From Serinus canaria (lineage: Eukaryota; Chordata; Aves; Passeriformes; Fringillidae): a DNA stretch of 64,000 nt. The DNA lies in assembly GCF_022539315.1 (NCBI RefSeq), contig NC_066315.1:95151990-95215989 (forward strand). Direction: 5' to 3'. The notes beneath the pieces are model-generated. The model searched no databases. It saw only the letters and a list, made by a program, of their open reading frames with translations, and was not told the DNA's origin. Position 1 is the stretch's first letter. Every line of letters begins with the position of its first letter. Positions 40,042-51,240 of this stretch are shown here, in pieces. The translations under genes were made by a program, and so were the position numbers.

Positions 40042-40663
40042 CGTCTGCGGCGCGGGTGGCGCAGGTGGCATCTCGGCTACGAGGTACCGAGGCAAAGGAA
40101 GGAGGAGTGGATGCCTGTATAAGAACCAAGGATCTTTTAATCTTCCCCATGGGGGCAGGGACGGGTGACAAGGAGGAGATATCGGGGCAGGGGGAGGAGG
40201 AGCTGATAATGGGAGTGGGTGTGATGGGAGGAGATACAAAGCTAACCAATAACGAGGACCCAGGGAGGAGCGTGGGTTACAGCTAAGCCACTGAGGATCA
40301 CACAGGGGAGGGGAAAAACCCCAGGGACAAATAATATATCAAATTTTGGAATGACTGACACAGAGAATTCTCGAGATAAAGGGGGTGGTTACCTCCAGAC
40401 AGGGAAGGGGGGTGGGCAGCTCCAAAAGGGAGGATGTAGGGAGAAACCATTGTGAGGGAAGTACATGGGGGGAACTGAGGACCAAACCATTATTGAGTTA
40501 CAAAAGGAATAACCAATTCTAAAAACACACAATGCCACAGGCCATGGCTGTGAAGATCTTGCCATCAGGCCCCCTTCCCCAGCACGGCTGAGACCAGAGA
40601 CCCCTGTCACCCCTGCAGAAAGCCAAAGACTAACCATGAGGCCGATTCTGACAGCCCCCCACA
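40042..40663 (-). mobile_element. Probable nested ERV LTR, minus orientation, about 620 bp
   Basis: Within the plus-strand LTR there is a block that reads like an LTR on the minus strand. It begins TGTGGGGGGCTGTCAG at 40663. It is pyrimidine-rich in its U3-like part with an ATTGGTTA box near 40245, has a TATA-like ATTAAAAG near 40135, and then about 100 bp of GC-rich R-U5-like sequence. The flanks are GGTTAC (40036-40041) and AGTTAC (40664-40669), a 6-bp duplication with one mismatch. The left end starts CG instead of TG, so it may be mutated or misplaced by a few bases. If correct, this is a class II-like insertion that is younger than the LTR it splits. Confidence 0.5.
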
Positions 40664-41478
40664 AGTTACCAGAGGGTCAGGAAGGCCTCAAGCGTGATGC
40701 TAACTTTTTCAGTGCTTCAGGCCTCCCTCGAGTGAGAGAAAGGAACAAGAGGCAAGAATGTAAAAGAACAGCATGAAGACATGGAGGTCAGTGAGGAAGA
40801 AGTTAAGTGTCAGATGGGAGGGAGGAGTGGAGGCTTTGTTTTTGGAGCTGAAATCCTCTTGTAAACTATGGAGAAAGGACACTTTTTCCTTATAATGCAT
40901 GAAACTATGAGGAGATGAGTGTTTAAACTTATGTCAAGCAAAAGCCTCCATGCTAAGATAAGCAGATGTTGAAATAGCTGTGATCCCATGAGAAGTTCAG
41001 AGGAAGAGAGAAGAGTAGTCATGTGCTTCAAGGAGAAGAAGATCTTCGTTCCCAGGGATGAACATGATTTTAGCAATAGATAATGAGAACTTTTGCCTTT
41101 GAACAGCTCATCTTTAAAGCAATATCCCATAAGTCAACACGGCCCATTGAAAAGCTGTGGGAAGGGAAGGTTTGTGAAAATGGGAAGAATTTCACAATGG
41201 CAGGGTGGGTTCCCTGAGCAGTTGCTACATGTGACGAAATTGAGAATCACAAGAGATCTGTTTTTCTTTTTGTAGAGAAGTATCCATAACCTTAACAAGA
41301 GAGATTTCTTTCCCTCAGTGACCTGAAGAAAGACTATTTTAGAGGTGGTAAACTGATCGGAAATCTTGCGGGTGGTTTCTTTACATTGTCAGCGGGAAAG
41401 AAAAGTTGTGGGGGAAGGAGAAGTGTTCTGGAGGGTTTGTTTTGATTCTTACTACTTTTTTTCATTCCAGTTATTTTT

Positions 41479-41484
41479 AATAAA
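41479..41484 (+). terminator. LTR polyadenylation signal AATAAA
   Basis: A canonical hexamer about 115 bp before the end of the plus-strand ERV LTR, where the R region of the retroviral transcript would end. It helps fix the LTR orientation. Confidence 0.7.
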
Positions 41485-41594
41485 ATTTTCTTTATACCCT
41501 TTTAAAGTTTTGAGCCTGCTTTGCCTTTCTCCTAATCCTGTCTCACAGCAGGAAGCGAGTGTATTGGTGATTGGCCAGCACCAAACCCACCACA

Positions 41595-41712
41595 TTCTTT
41601 GGTGCGTTGGCTGGGAAAATCTCAAAATTGGGAAAATCTTAAATTGGCAAACCAAAACCACTACAAGGAATTGGTGATTCTGCCTGGTTTCAAACTGAAA
41701 CTGCCACATTAA
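41595..41712 (+). mobile_element. ERV leader with primer-binding site, truncated
   Basis: Immediately after the LTR end comes the spacer TTCTT, then the primer-binding site at 41600-41617, then about 95 bp of leader-like sequence with a repeated AAAATCT/TTGG motif. By about 41712 the sequence becomes anonymous AT-rich DNA with no gag, pol or env. The provirus is therefore cut off just inside its 5' end. The 103-codon frame at 41366-41677 crosses LTR and leader and is not a gene. Confidence 0.7.
41600..41617 (+). promoter_or_regulatory. Retroviral primer-binding site, tRNA-Gly(UCC) type
   Basis: The 18-mer TGGTGCGTTGGCTGGGAA matches the complement of the 3' end of vertebrate tRNA-Gly(UCC), including its CCA, at 17 of 18 positions; the one difference is T for C at position 13. 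Its position five bases after the terminal CA of the LTR is where a primer-binding site belongs. This is where the host tRNA would have primed minus-strand DNA synthesis. Confidence 0.8.
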
Positions 41713-44095
41713 TTAAATGAGTAGAGGATTTAGCTTTGACAGGTGTTATGTGTTTGTAAGAATATCTCAAAACAGTTTATTTTCACCCATTAATGGCCCT
41801 TGTAGTGTTTTGCTTTAAAAACCTTAAATAACATCACCTTCTTTTTTCATAGGACCCTCCTGTGATTAGTTCATGGGACTAGTTGCTGAGTAAAAGTTAT
41901 TTATATTACATATTTTGAGCTCTCCTGCTAATGACCTGGCTGGATGAATTCCAGTTTAGGCATTTGGTGGAAAAGGTACCTCAATACATTCATCATTGTA
42001 CTATGGCAGAATGTGTTTAAATTTAGTTTTTTACTTCTGCAAGGAAGAAGAAAAATAAAGCCTACATTTCTTTCCTTGATTAAAAAAAAAGTCAGAATTA
42101 GATTATAAATGTAGGGTTTTTCTCATTTCACTGATACATTGTACTAGCCCTACTAGTCACATGTCAATTCTGCTATACATACATACCTCATTCTTTACAT
42201 ACAACACTCCAGCTGTTTCACATTTCCCTCTCTGCAGATGAAACAGGTTTTGAAGAACACAATTTTCTCCATGCCAGAAATTAGTACACTAAACTTACTT
42301 GACCAAAATACTCACTCCTCAAAATGTATTCCAGGAATGTATGCAGAAATGTATTTTCAATCTCCAAACAAAAGCCAAACTTTTGGTATTACTCTTCATA
42401 TCCAAAAAGAGTCATCTTGTAGAGAGTTATATACATAATGGCAGAAAGTGTTTTTTTCTTTAGTGCATTTTAAAACTATTTGGTCTTTGCATGTGTTGCT
42501 CTCAATCTCTCAGTGATCTTAGGCAACTATCAGAAATTTTTTTCACATAACCACAGATATAGAATATTTTCTGTCTCTCTTTCATACATACATATATATG
42601 CACAAAAAACCTAATAAAGCTCAATTAATAAATAGGGAAATGTAGCCATTCTTCCTTTAAGTCAGGAATAGATTAAGGGACAAGTGTGCAATGTATCTTC
42701 AGATTCTGGAAAATGGATAAAATGAGGCTTTCACTAATTTAAAGTTTAGGCCTTTTAGATTTGTCCTTTGAAAAGCATTTCACCTCACGAACTCCCCAGA
42801 CCCACTCTATAAACTATGTATATAGTATAAACAATGAAGAAAATATGTAACTAATTATCAATATGTTTCATTATTATTAGGATTGATTCATATGCCTAAA
42901 CATGTTTTCCAGTCCCATTTACAAGATTCAGGAGTGTCCAAGAATATTTTTGAGTTACCTACCTGCTACCAGGCAGCTGACAATGGAAAATACCTCTGTA
43001 ATTTATCTGGAATATCTTTGGATCTAGCCAGAGGAATGCAGGGGTATATGTGGCAAGCATGAGACATCCATCTATAGGGAATGATCTGCTTTCGTCTCAT
43101 GTGCTTAAGAAATAGTAGTTTATATACTGAATAAATGTTACATAAACATATCTCAGTTTATAATACATATTTTTTTACAGTGCCATTTTGCTTAAGTATA
43201 TCAAACATGAAATTAGACAAAATAAGAGTAGTGTATTTTTTTTATATCTATTATTATAATATATAAAAGCAACATTAAAAACACTTGTAAAAGATCTTTC
43301 TTAAAATATAGCAACATTACATGGATTATTAGTTGATATACACCTGTGGTTTTTTTCCCCAGTATTCTGGACATGATTGAAAATTTTATTTATAAACATG
43401 TTTCTTAATCATCTGCAAGCTACAATTTTACTGCATTTTAGTGTCAGAAAACCAAGCTTCATCCTTGGAAGAAACTGAACACTATGACAGCCTAGTGCTT
43501 CTTCTGTTGAAGTGTATAATTATGCCGTAGTTCTAAGACCATTCAATCAACTATTAGTTATAGAGACAGCTGAAATCCTAGCTGGACTTTATAGCAATCA
43601 AACCGAACTACAGAAAAAAATCCCAGAAAACCAAAAAATAGTTATTTGAAAGTCTATTGCTTGGACTAAAAATTATTTTTCTTCCCTTATTAAAAAAAAA
43701 AATCACAGTACATGTAACAATGACTTCTGACTTGAGATCTCAGTGCTTCGATTGGAAATATACTTGGTTGATCAAAACATGGAGACATTGTTTAAATTTA
43801 GTTTTCATCTTCTGTTTTTAGACAGAAATCTATTATCCTTACCTTCAGGATCCCTGGTGTAATTTCAGACAGTTTTTTCAGGGCCTGATAATGATGACCA
43901 TAAAATACTACCTTTCAAAGCAAGACATTACTTATATTTCCCACTTAGGAAAATTTGGGAGGAAAAGAAATAAGAATACAAACAAAAACACACCGATACT
44001 GATACATCAGGGCTTTCTCTTTGACTGTGAAAGAAGACAGAGAATAAGACCTTTTTCCTTTTTAAAGTATATTCGTTCTTGAGTAGAGCATGGGC
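41713..44095. other. Anonymous AT-rich DNA, no gene seen
   Basis: No recognisable gene or mobile element. Open frames are short. Confidence 0.6.
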
Positions 44096-44480
44096 CTAAA
44101 CAGGTGAGACTTCATTTCGTTCTTCTTTAAATATCTTGACATAATCATCAATAGATTTTAAAGCAGCTGGAGGATACATGGAGGTAAATGCATACTTAAC
44201 CCCGTCTTTATGAAATACTGTGAAGAGCTTCTGACCTGTGAGAGAGGGTACTAATATAGGAAATTCAGGGATAGTGGTACACAGTAGATCATCTGTCTTA
44301 TTTCCCTGACAGAGTATATGCTGGGAGCCAAAAAGATGAAATCAGTTGCCAATGCTCTCGAAATTTATTTGCTGGATTTCTTGCTTGAACCATCATAAAA
44401 GCAGACATGAAGTAATTATGGCTAGAAACATTTGTTAAACTTGTTAAATAGGAAAACAAAGTGGATGTTTGGTAATTCAA
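44096..44480 (-). pseudogene. Possible protein-coding remnant or exon (two overlapping frames), unidentified
   Basis: I do not recognise the product. On the minus strand, one frame is open from 44480 to 44298 and contains MMVQARNPANKFREHWQLIS. A second frame is open for 81 codons from 44341 to a TAG at 44096-44098 and contains PEFPILVPSLTGQKLFTVFH followed by KDGVKYAFTSMYPPAALKSI. The second frame has a mixed, protein-like composition unlike the Lys/Asn/Phe-rich chance frames nearby. The two frames overlap by 44 nt, as if a single frameshift separated halves of one coding sequence. Alternatively, CTTTTTGGCTCCCAG, ending at 44321, is a good splice acceptor for the second frame alone. No poly(A) tail or donor is visible at the 3' side. 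Frame length alone is not significant here, so this rests on composition and may be wrong. Confidence 0.3.
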
Positions 44481-44653
44481 ATTAAAGAAACTCTACTCAC
44501 TATTCTACTTGCTATTTATACTCCTCAGTCATTTAACTGCTGTTTGTATGATGCAATTTTCCTTATCATGTGATTGTTTTGGCAAAAGGCAAGGTAGAGG
44601 CTTGGATGGAAGAAAAAATTAACAAAATACCCATATTTAATTTATATTATTTA

Positions 44654-44687
44654 TAATGAGGATTTGAAATAGTTCAAATCCTCATTA
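44654..44687. repeat. Perfect inverted repeat (15-bp arms, 4-nt loop)
   Basis: TAATGAGGATTTGAA at 44654-44668 and its exact reverse complement at 44673-44687 enclose ATAG. The arms have no mismatches. No terminal repeats or A tail suggest a transposon. The loop is far too short for a conventional microRNA precursor. Confidence 0.9.
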
Positions 44688-46432
44688 AAATATTTTTTTT
44701 AAATCAAAAAAATTAAAAATTTAAATATGTTGTCTAGAAGGTTCAATGCCTTCCTTTAAACAGCAAAACAAGAGTGGGTAAAAGTACAAGTGATTTGTCA
44801 AGTGAACAATGCAAAGAACTGATATTCTTTACAGCATTTTTTGGGGAAATTCTGGAGAAAGCTGGGAATATACAGGAGTAATTTGAGATATGGAGAGACT
44901 GTCCTTTCCTTTCTCCAATTCATGGGAAAGGCTCTCTCTACAAGGTCCATTTATTAAAGCAATGAAAAATGTACTCCAAAGAGTAATTCTGAATTTTTAA
45001 ATAGCACATATGTATCTAAGTGGGTAAACAGACACGAGCATCTTTCCCACGTGAAGTTCCAGTGCTTTACTTTTTGCCTAATGATGATAGTTATGTTCCA
45101 TTTATACTTCCTGCTTAGGAAAATTAGCTCTGAAAATGGAACATTATCATGATGGAGTAATATAGATGACCAAATAAAATGAATTACTTTTTCTAGCCTA
45201 CACTTTCACTTCTTTCATTTTATTTATTCAAATTCTAATTAAAAATCCTTGTCTCAATCTTCACCATTTATATAGTCTACATTTTTCCTATGCTTCTTTT
45301 CATATCACTTAGTTAAATAGGTTATACTAAAAGCCCTATAATTTCTCTGTGGGATTTTGTACTCCTACATGTTCTCTCTAACATTTTTCTGTGGCAATAT
45401 AAGTACTTTGTTTTAAAGGCAATGTAAGCACATTTCCTTAAATGGCTCATTACAATCTGCATTTATGTTTGGTTATATAAAAAAATGGCTTTGATTAATT
45501 ATTCAGGGCCAGTATATTGTTTCATATATCTATTTCATGGATATTTAGGGAAACCCAAACTTTGGACTCTTTTCTATATCCTCAGGAAGATCTTGTGAGC
45601 TTTGTGTATATTTTTATGTTTACTCACACGTTAGAAAGCATTTGCAATTGAGTGTATGAGATATTTAATATTAGGGTCACATAGCTGTTTTCTATTCCTT
45701 CTATCACTCTATCTCAATACCTAGTGAAGCTATATTCTTTCTGAATAACTTCATCTTGTACACCTAATTTGATTTTCTCTCCCAATAATGCCTTCAGCAG
45801 CTTTATGAAATTTCATCTGCTTGCAGATTAAGATAGAGTTTTACGGCACAGAAATTAAAATAGTGCTGTATTTAAACATGCTGATTCCTTATATGTCAAA
45901 TAAAATTTCTTTCTTCTCCAAAAGAAAGAGAAAAATTAAGTATACATTAGGAACATAAAGATTAAGTTGTAGTGATACTTGAAATCATTATTCTAGATAG
46001 GGAAAGAAAATTATTCACCACACTGTATTACCATCTGCCTTTCAGAGACACCACTGAATCAGAGCAAGCTGAAGTATCCAGTATGTCTACTGCATAATTT
46101 ATCTAAGTAGGTTTGTCCATAGTTTGATTTTTGTGGAAATAACAGAAATATAATAGTTTGATCACATTTAATTGCCATCACAAGATTTTGGTCCCTGTTG
46201 AAGAAAATTTTGTGTTGGTGCCATATACCTGCCAAGTTCAGAGACACAAAATGTAATTAGTGAGGATGTATTTCACTGTAAGTGCAAGGTTTGTGTAGTT
46301 CCAAACCTCCCACTGACTCCTATGGGTATTTCTGTGCTCAGGATTTCCTTATAACTGTAACTTCACTTTGCTGATGAAAAGCAGATAGCATTCAGCATTT
46401 TTATAGCTAGGAGCTTACCACAGTCACTTCCA

Positions 46433-46466
46433 ACCATTATGGTTCTTATAGACCATTATGGTTCTT
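46433..46466. repeat. 19-bp tandem duplication
   Basis: ACCATTATGGTTCTT occurs at 46433 and again at 46452. A local duplication in non-coding sequence. Confidence 0.85.
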
Positions 46467-47133
46467 GAGTTTAGAGAGCCATTGTATGCCTGATTCCCAA
46501 GAAGACTTTCAAAGCAGACACATTGAAGAGTTCAGGTCAACACAGAGTCTTATTGTTACCTTTACAGTGAAGAAAGTAATCAAGAAGCTGTTCTCACTAA
46601 TGTACTAAGTGTGTTTTCAACTGTAAATTAAATATACTATGTCCCATAAAAGCAAAGTGAATTATCTGGCTATTTACTGATTACTATCTCTCAGGTCATG
46701 GATGTTGGTGACACAAATATTTCAATCTAGTCAGATCTGCAGATTGTTTAATAGTGGATATAATCACTGCTTCAGAGTAGCTCTGGATTTTTTTGTACTA
46801 TAAAACATGCAAGACCCAGGGCAAAACTCTACATAAGTATTTTACATGATTCTCCCAATGCCTAAAGGAATAATGTATCATACCTTTAAACAGTGTGGAA
46901 TAGTTGGAAAGGGAAGATTTGCAGCCTTACTCACTTATGAGGCAGAACAAGACAAAAAGTTATTCTCTAGAACTGATCGTTTAAAGGACTGTTACTTTTT
47001 TGGTCACAATGATGCCAAGATGATTTTTTGCCTTTTTTTAATATACCTTTTTTGTACCTTTTATGTATCCTCAGTACTCTTACCATGCACAGTTGTAATT
47101 TAAACCTGATAACTTATCATAGTCCTAATATTC

Positions 47134-47505
47134 TGTTAGGCCAGGAGACCAAACATCCATAAGGCCTCGCAGCTGGAGACTGGAAAGTCCTCCACTGTCT
47201 TGAGAAACCATGTCCTCCCTAGAACATATCCTGTAAACCAGAGATTTGGCCCATCCAGGAGGAAATTCCTTGGTATGGGAGGAGTTCACACTATTCATTC
47301 AAGCCTCTCATTGGGGCATCCTTGTTATATAGGCTAAATTGTAAGGTCTATAAATTGCATACGTGATTTATTGTGTGTGTGCATTGCGGCGCATCCCACC
47401 TTGGTGAAACAGCGCACCATAAGGATCCTTACTAAATACTGAGATAAAAAACCCTTAACCCTTAACCATGTCTGGCTCTCAATTTTTAAAGACCAGGAAA
47501 AGGCA
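47134..47505 (+). mobile_element. Candidate ERV solo LTR, plus orientation, about 370 bp
   Basis: The block begins TGTTAGGCCAGGAGACC and ends GACCAGGAAAAGGCA, giving TG...CA ends. It is more GC-balanced than its flanks. It has a TATA-like TATAAATTG near 47350, then a region with GTGCATTGCGGCGC and CAGCGCACCATAAGGATCC, and a 3' part with ACCATGTCTGGCTCTC, which I recognise as the end of avian ERV LTRs. I could not find a matching target duplication at either edge, so the limits may be off by several bases. It is unrelated by eye to the three ERVK-like LTRs. No internal retroviral sequence adjoins. Confidence 0.6.
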
Positions 47506-50500
47506 TCAAAAATATTTCCAATTTTTTGAATTGTGTGTCATTTCTCTTTCCTTATTTTTTTCTTTTTCTTTTGAAGTGATATAGATTTCAATTCATTATA
47601 TTTGCTGTCTTCATCCAAAATTATAGGCAAGTTTTTATTAGGATAACTCAGAAAATAAAGAACATTGTGACAAAGCCAACTAGAAGGTTCCTAAGCATCT
47701 GAAAAAAATACGGTAGTCTAACTTTTCTTTCTCTTTATAGTGCATATTTTAAAAAAGCCTAAAATCACAGGCAATATAAATTTAAGTCCTCTGTAGGAAT
47801 ACAAAATCACTCTCTGACTGCTAAAATATCTTAGATTCAGTAATGCATCTGGTAAGACTAAGCAATAAAGGTATTGCAAAAACATTTGCATAAATGCAAA
47901 AAAACCCCAAACCCAAAATACAAACTCTAAGCTCTGAAAGAAAAGATTGAAAAGTGACATAAGAATTTCCTATGAAATATCAGAATTTGTCAGTAAAAAT
48001 ACTTTCTATGACCTCTGCCTTTCCCATGAGTTTCCCCCCATCACCATATTCTTCACAGAAAAAAAAAATCTTTAGTTTCTGTCAAAGTGACTGCACACAA
48101 TGATATAATAGAAAAAATTTATTTCAATTGTTTCTGAACAGCACTATGTATAGCTTGGGAAAAAAAAAAATTATGACCCCTGTCTAATTTGCACCAGGAG
48201 GCTGATGCCCTCATTAAAAAAAAAATGGGGAAGCTCTTTGATTTGACTGTGTATTAATTTATTTGGGCAGCCAGAGATCACCAAGAGTTTAAGGTCAAAA
48301 AGAAGGGTGATACAGAAGGATTTCTGATAGCTGTGGAGAAGCAGGAAACAAATCCAGCAGTAAAGCTTTTGACACAGTGAGATGGGCTTTTGAAGTAATC
48401 TCTAAACCTACTTTTGGTGACTGCAAAATACAGAAGCAGATTTCTCCACCTGCAGGAATTGTTACCTCTATAGGAAATGCCTCATCTTGCTTTGTAATGC
48501 CTTCCTATAAAATTCTGTGGAATATCATAACTATTTGTGAGACTCTGCACTTGTGTATATTCACACACATTTAATCCACCAAAACACTATTCACATATAT
48601 CATCAATTCCTATCCTTAAAGTTTAGAATATATGTTTTAACATCCTTATCTATTGTTCAAGAAATTTCCTGATTTTTTAGCCTTAGTTCGGAGCGTATAA
48701 TATTTAGATGAAGCAGACACATTTACATTTTCCCAGCTGTCTTGTCTTGTAGAATCTTCTGCACGTTTGTTTTACATACTTACTTGTACTGAGGCTTCCT
48801 CAAGTAACAGTGTGGGGAAATTCTAAGGCCCAGATACAAAGGTCGTCTTTGTCAAAGTCCAGCTCTAACTCATGAATCTACTCGCTGAATTTCAAAAATA
48901 CTCTTACTTATCAGTGATAAAAATGTTATATGAGGCAGAGAGCAAATGTGTAATTAATCTACACAAGGGTATCAGCTGAGTAGAGATAGACATGGTCTAC
49001 ATTCTTAAAGGGTAGTCTGCATGGTTCTGTTTTCAATTGCTAAATGTATGTAATGGTACTTAATCACTAAAGTAGGTTCACATAAAGTCAATCAGCAGGT
49101 ATTGTCATAATTCTAAATTTTTTCAGATCTTTTTCTTTTACTGGTACCTTTAATAACATTACACTAGGAAATGGAACATTTCAGATACTTCTAATCTGCT
49201 ATAGCTATATAATATTCCACCTTCCATTTAGGTAGATTAAATTAATCAGTATCTGGCCCCTCATCTATGAGTTTTAGCTGATGTTCATCAAACAAAAACT
49301 GTGATTGCCTTCTCTGGTTACTTACAAAATCTGCTGTGCTGGTTTGATAGTCCAGTGACAGAAGCTGACAAATAGTTGATTTTGAAGATGAGATTGCTGG
49401 GAAACTCATTGGTATAAAAGTCATCTGCCTTGAAACCAGAAGAATTTTGTGTCAGTGAATGGACAAGTGCTAAATTGGTAGCTTTGTCTTCAACAACTAG
49501 TCCTGTGATTAATTTATTTAATGGCCCCCCTGCCATGCCTTCCAAGGGGAGCTACGTAATTACTTCTGTATAAAGTCAGGAGTTATAAATAACTTTTGGA
49601 GTAAGGGCTAGATACAAATAATGCTCTTGTGAACAGTTCCATATGTGTTCACTCAAGACTGAGAAGACTACAGGTCAGGATAAAAAAATTCAAAGTCCAT
49701 TTTAAGAAATTACTGAAACACTGCACAATTTTAGATTTTGTTAATAATATCAGTTTATTTAAGTCGGGATCTTGAATAATATGAAGTGCAGAAGGGTTGT
49801 TTTTGGAGTTTTTTAGGATTATTTTTTTTCTTAAAAAAAAAGCCAAACAATTTTTCTAGATTTTTTGGGGCATCTTAAAGCATAAATGAGTTCAGAAAGG
49901 AGGTACTGAAAATTAATCTGTAAAGAAATCTATTTTTATCAGATGAAAAAGATAGCTCTAACTGATCCTGAAGTGCCTGTTTAAGTTGTAGCAATGCTTG
50001 TAATTTCTGTTGGTTTGATTCAAAATCTTTCAAAGGAGGCTGAAAGGCTCCAAAGCACTACAATCAGTTTTGGTTCAAATAGGAATACTTCAAAGAACTG
50101 ATTTAGTGGTTAAACATTTGTTTGCACTTCTTTCTTGTTGAAATACTTCTTTGTTTTGAGAGAAACATTGAGAAAATTTCTGTGTGTTTAGAGAAACTTT
50201 TGATTTCCTCAGAGGCACTTGATCAATCAGACATAATAAATAAGATTTTTGTAGTTCAGTCATATTAACATCTTGGCTATAACAGCCTTAAGTAAAGTGA
50301 GTTTTGTTAAGAACGTCTGGCCCAAAAGTCAGGTCAGATCATGTCTGCTTGGTTTGTTGTATTGTAGCTATATCAAAACAGCCATACTGTATGCCAGAAT
50401 CTTGCATCTGACAGAGACCAGATGGATTTTCTGGTGGGGACCTCTGGTGGTGTAAGAAAACATATTTTAAATCAGAGATATCCTGCTGCTTTCTCCATGC

Positions 50501-50754
50501 AAGCGTTTCCAGGCAGGCATGCCCAGAAAAGGCTATCCACTCAGTATGAACAGATTACATGTCCTGCTTTTTCTTGACTCATGTCAGAAGCAGAGGCCTG
50601 AGAAAAGCAGAGAAAATGAACAGGGCAAATACAGAGTTACAGTTTCTGATGCTGTAATGTAGAGGTAATTTCTGAGTACCATCTCTTTTTGTTGTTGATT
50701 GGGTAGTTGGTTGGTTGAGGGTTTTTTGTTGTTGGTTTTGATGGATCTCCACTC
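47506..50754. other. Anonymous AT-rich DNA, no gene seen
   Basis: No gene is recognised. On the minus strand at 49242-49545 two overlapping frames of 75 and 60 codons look mildly protein-like, but I cannot assign them. A TTGG-type simple patch lies near 50690-50740. Confidence 0.5.
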
Positions 50755-51240
50755 ATATTTCTAATCCCTTTCAGAATCCATTTATATCTTTGGCCTCCAC
50801 AGAATACTGGGGCAAGGAGTTCTACAATTTAGTTATGCAGTGTGTGAAAAAGCACTTCCCTTTGTTTGCTAAAAAATCTTCTGGATGATAATTTCATTTA
50901 ATGACCCTTGTTCTTGTTTTACAAAAATAGTGTCTAATTGCTCCCTTGCCTCCTTATTCATGGCTTTTATTATTTTATACATCAAGAACATATCCCTTTG
51001 GGTCTTTTTTCTCTAAGCTAAAGATGTCTAATCTAATATCCCCTTCTACAGAAGTACTTCTATCTTTGATCATTCCCTGCCTCTCTGTCTCATTGTAGTT
51101 TTACTATGTTCTTTAGTGGATAGAGACACCAGAGTTGCAAGTAATAGTAGGCACATGGTCAGCTTTCAGTACTCTGACCACCAAAAATGAATTAAACATA
51201 CAACATGGACTTTTGCAATAGTAGTGCATTAAAATGTTTT
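50755..51240 (-). mobile_element. Ancient CR1/L3-like LINE 3' remnant, minus orientation
   Basis: A heavily diverged CR1 3' end in reverse orientation. The order of recognisable blocks is ATACTGGGGCAAGGAGTTC, GTGTGTGAAAAAGCACTTCC, a TAATTTCATTTAATGACCC block followed by TTGTTCTTG, then TATACATCAAGAACATATCC and ATCATTCCCTGCC. This layout matches the ORF2-tail and 3' UTR of old amniote CR1 families that are shared with turtles and crocodilians, not the younger avian CR1 copies elsewhere in the window. No frame is intact. Limits are approximate because both ends fade into unique sequence. Confidence 0.65.

Larger units (their letters stand above)
39592..41594 (+). mobile_element. ERV 5' LTR, plus orientation, with a nested LTR
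   Basis: The LTR begins TGTCCTGGTTTGGAATGGG at 39592, an opening shared by many avian ERVL-type LTRs, and ends ACCAAACCCACCACA at 41594. The right half contains AATAAA at 41479-41484 followed by a pyrimidine-rich region and GAGCCTGCTTTGCC, features of the R-U5 end of these LTRs. A primer-binding site follows after five bases, so this is the 5' LTR of a plus-strand provirus. Its 2-kb span is too long for one LTR of this kind. Removing a probable oppositely oriented LTR at 40042-40663 leaves about 1.37 kb, a usual size. The many GC-rich frames at 39571-40664 on both strands are non-coding. Confidence 0.8.
44481..47133. other. Anonymous AT-rich DNA with a perfect hairpin
   Basis: No gene is recognised. 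It contains the inverted repeat at 44654-44687 and a 19-bp tandem duplication at 46433-46466. A 62-codon minus-strand frame at 46059-46247 follows an acceptor-like CTGAACTTGGCAG but shows no family features. Confidence 0.55.

Noticed and set aside
39571..40664. Open frames up to 181 codons, and a possible CpG-island promoter
   Set aside because: The block is LTR sequence with LTR-like ends and oppositely oriented overlapping frames. The GC content belongs to the ERVs, and no gene follows it.
47449..47467. CCCTTAACCCTTAACC taken as an interstitial telomere repeat
   Set aside because: The unit is CCCTTAA, not the vertebrate CCCTAA, there are only two units, and it lies inside the LTR candidate.
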